Shown here one piece after another: positions 5,359-7,392 of a DNA stretch of 7,392 nucleotides. The notes under the pieces were generated by a model that saw only the letters and a list, made by a program, of their open reading frames with translations, was not told the DNA's origin and did not search any database. The stretch spans positions 1 through 7,392 of the forward strand of contig JAWUXM010000041.1 in assembly GCA_034111325.1 (NCBI GenBank), read 5' to 3'. Each line of letters opens with the position of its first letter. Positions within the stretch are counted from its first letter, which is position 1. The stretch is from JAWUXM01 sp034111325. GTDB lineage: Bacteria; Pseudomonadota; Alphaproteobacteria; Rickettsiales; JABIRX01. The position numbers were made by a program, and so were the translations under genes.

Positions 5359-7392
5359 CTATTCTACTAATGATTTTTCTTGCTCAACAGAGGCTTTCTC
5401 TACCTCTAAACCCTTTAACTCTTGCACTAATTGCTGGTCATTAGGGTTTTTGTCAATTTTCTGCTTCAACTGCTCTATCCTCCCAGCTAATTGATTTGCT
5501 TTTGAATTTAGCCTACCTCTCTTTGCTGCCTTCTCTACGGCCGCATCCATTGCATCGCTATCTGTCTTGTTCTCATCTAGCTGAACTTCCTCCTCATGCT
5601 CTGGCTTGTCATCTTCTCTCTCATGCTCAATATGTTCATTCTCCTCTATAGCCTTCTCTTTCTCTTCTTTTGCTTTTTGTTCTTCACCACTTATTTCTGA
5701 TAGTTTTGCCTCTACTTCTTCAGCCTTATCACCAAATCTACCTCTTAACCTCTTAGGCACCATAGAACTTTCACCTTTCTCATCATCAGCCAAACGTAGC
5801 GCAAGGTTGCGCATTCTATTTTGAGCATTATTACCCATTATGCCTCTCGCTGCTTTTTTACCCGGAGAGAATTCAGCATCAATTCGTGGCTTCTTTCTTT
5901 TATCTCCTATTAATGCACCTTTAATACCTCCCCAAGCTTTATTTTCGTTCTTCCTTTCTGCTTCCTCTGCCCCTGCTCGTGTATTAGCAAAGAAACTATC
6001 CTTATTTACCTTAAGTCTAATTTGTGCATTTTCTATCTTATCATCATGTTGGAAATCTGCCGCCATCTGCTCTTTTGATGCTCTGCCAGATTTAATCATA
6101 TCAAAAGCCTCCTTGGAAGAATAACGTGTGTTCTCACGCAAAGTGTTTTGATATTTCCTAGAACCTAATACTCTTTTGATCCTACTCTCAGATGCGCCCA
6201 TAGCACCTAATTTTCTCTTTAACATTTTGTCGACATGATCATGCTTTGCCTGCCCTGTTAAACCTTTTTTCTTTGCACTTTTTGATGCATCAGCAAGAAT
6301 CTTATCAGTGGCACGACCTACCTGATAATCAAAATTTCTTGTTCTCGAGCTATAACTAAATAACTTATCATCAACTGCACGACCCGCACGGCGCATCCGC
6401 TTACCTATACCTAAAGTTCCCTTATCCAACGACTCGATACCATCACCAATTGCTTCCATTGCCTGACCAGCAGCCTTCATCATTCCTCCTGCCATAGCAG
6501 AGGCACTAGAGCCTCCTCCGCCAACACCTGATGACATACGATCGGCTAAATCAGTTACTTTGCTGATAAATTCTCTAAATAAATATGCTAAGGCAATTAA
6601 GAATAATATTTGCACAAAGCTTGCACCTTGCGAGACATTATAACCAGGGCTATATTTGGGTGAATAACCCCAAACACGCCAGAAACTAAACACTTCTATT
6701 TCATTTGTTGTCCCAGGTAAAGTAATACTCCAAACTGGCCCCCAACAGACTCCATAGCCAAATGTGTCATAAATTACAGCCATAATCATATAACCAAAAA
6801 AGGCCAATGTGACATATAATAGGATCATCTGTAACGCATAGCTAATTACTATTCCTAACCAACGGTCAAACAAACCCCGCGTATAACCGAATAATGCAAA
6901 TACAATGAATATTGGCCCCAGAAAAAAGAGCATGTGCATCACTAATTTAATGGTAAAATAGAGAATTAATGATTTACCGATAGCTACTAAAATAAAGAAA
7001 AATGCGTAGTAAATCCAATAAACATAAATAAAGCCAATTAAGAATGGCGAAAACAAGACCCCTAAGATTTTATAATGTATTTCTGGTTCAAATAACACCG
7101 CTACTATTTCACTAAAAATTGCATAAGGGTTAACATTCTCTGGCGCAAGATTTGCAACACCACCATATAAGACCTGTGCAACGCTTAGCGAACCTTGTTC
7201 AAAAAATTGAATCACAAACTGATTAAACAGATTCCAACTTGTTGGCGATACAAACCCCAAAATCAATACTACTTTTAGAATACGATTATAGATTTCACTT
7301 TGGGTGATATTTACCAAGCCTATAAAAAAGCCAAACGCAGTAAAGGTTACATATAAAGCTAGGGAGAGTTTTAATAATGTCTGAAATAATGA
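5359..7392 (-). CDS. virB6: VirB6/TrbL-like type IV secretion protein, 5'-truncated by the window edge
   Basis: The frame is open to the right edge, so the N-terminus lies outside; 677 residues are visible (counted from base 7392). A TTG at 7317 falls inside the first conserved membrane helix and is not the start: the 25 codons before it align with residues 274-298 of the downstream paralog. Hydrophobic segments lie near 5-25, 38-60, 108-140, 143-170, 178-207 and 260-275. Shared VirB6 landmarks are SPTSW (49-53), GPIFIVF (159-165), TRGLFDRWL (171-179) and CWG (216-218). After the last span come a Gly/Ser-rich stretch (about 288-305) and a tail of some 370 residues. The tail is Lys/Arg-rich at first, then has a Glu-dense block near 575-630, and ends in a predicted coiled coil. 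It would be an inner-membrane secretion channel subunit with a large cytoplasmic or translocated tail. By analogy with other Rickettsiales, further virB6 copies, virB4 and virB3 may lie upstream. Confidence 0.92.
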   Translation of the reverse strand, partial: SLFQTLLKLSLALYVTFTAFGFFIGLVNITQSEIYNRILKVVLILGFVSPTSWNLFNQFVIQFFEQGSLSVAQVLYGGVANLAPENVNPYAIFSEIVAVLFEPEIHYKILGVLFSPFLIGFIYVYWIYYAFFFILVAIGKSLILYFTIKLVMHMLFFLGPIFIVFALFGYTRGLFDRWLGIVISYALQMILLYVTLAFFGYMIMAVIYDTFGYGVCWGPVWSITLPGTTNEIEVFSFWRVWGYSPKYSPGYNVSQGASFVQILFLIALAYLFREFISKVTDLADRMSSGVGGGGSSASAMAGGMMKAAGQAMEAIGDGIESLDKGTLGIGKRMRRAGRAVDDKLFSYSSRTRNFDYQVGRATDKILADASKSAKKKGLTGQAKHDHVDKMLKRKLGAMGASESRIKRVLGSRKYQNTLRENTRYSSKEAFDMIKSGRASKEQMAADFQHDDKIENAQIRLKVNKDSFFANTRAGAEEAERKNENKAWGGIKGALIGDKRKKPRIDAEFSPGKKAARGIMGNNAQNRMRNLALRLADDEKGESSMVPKRLRGRFGDKAEEVEAKLSEISGEEQKAKEEKEKAIEENEHIEHEREDDKPEHEEEVQLDENKTDSDAMDAAVEKAAKRGRLNSKANQLAGRIEQLKQKIDKNPNDQQLVQELKGLEVEKASVEQEKSLVE

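Noticed and set aside
5606..6124. Plus-strand Ser/Phe-rich open frames
   Set aside because: These are antisense shadows of the Lys/Glu-rich tail of the VirB6-like gene; Ser/Phe richness is what reversed Glu/Lys codons give.
7315..7317. TTG as the start of the right-hand VirB6-like gene
   Set aside because: The frame stays open to the window edge, and the 25 codons before the TTG match the first conserved membrane helix of the downstream paralog, so the true start lies outside.

Overview
The window is AT-rich, densely coded and mostly minus-strand. It looks like part of a chromosome from an intracellular alphaproteobacterium of the order Rickettsiales. The main reason is two tandem, tightly packed genes for oversized VirB6/TrbL-like type IV secretion channel proteins; expansion of virB6 into several long paralogs is typical of the rickettsial (Rvh-type) secretion system. 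An intact ispE of the non-mevalonate isoprenoid pathway argues against the genus Rickettsia, which has lost that pathway, and fits better with Anaplasmataceae, Midichloriaceae or another lineage. The exact taxon cannot be fixed from the sequence alone.

Layout, right to left (direction of transcription of the main block). From 7392 to 5359 is a VirB6-like gene whose 5' end lies outside the window. After a 4-base gap comes a second VirB6-like gene (5354-2760) that starts with a lipoprotein signal peptide and a periplasmic-type N-terminal region. After a 9-base gap comes ispE (2750-1878), whose Shine-Dalgarno sequence overlaps the stop codon of the secretion gene. These three genes look like one polycistronic unit, with a housekeeping isoprenoid enzyme as the last gene visible behind a secretion operon.

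Convergent to ispE, and overlapping its 3' end by 27 bases, is a small plus-strand gene for a 79-residue helical protein (1665-1904). Divergent from that gene is a 103-residue protein with a possible helix-turn-helix (1479-1168, minus). The 185 bases between their starts hold two inverted repeats and a weak candidate promoter, so they could be a local control region. Further left, a short hairpin plus T-run ends the 103-residue gene, and a good sigma-70-like promoter is embedded in that terminator. It would drive an alpha/beta-hydrolase gene with a complete Ser-Asp-His triad (1063 to beyond base 1).

No RNA genes, insertion sequences, CRISPR arrays or integration sites were recognised. The most interesting points are the charge-segregated cytoplasmic tails and lipoprotein N-terminus of the VirB6 paralogs, the coupling of ispE to the secretion operon, and the dyad-rich divergent region next to the possible regulator.
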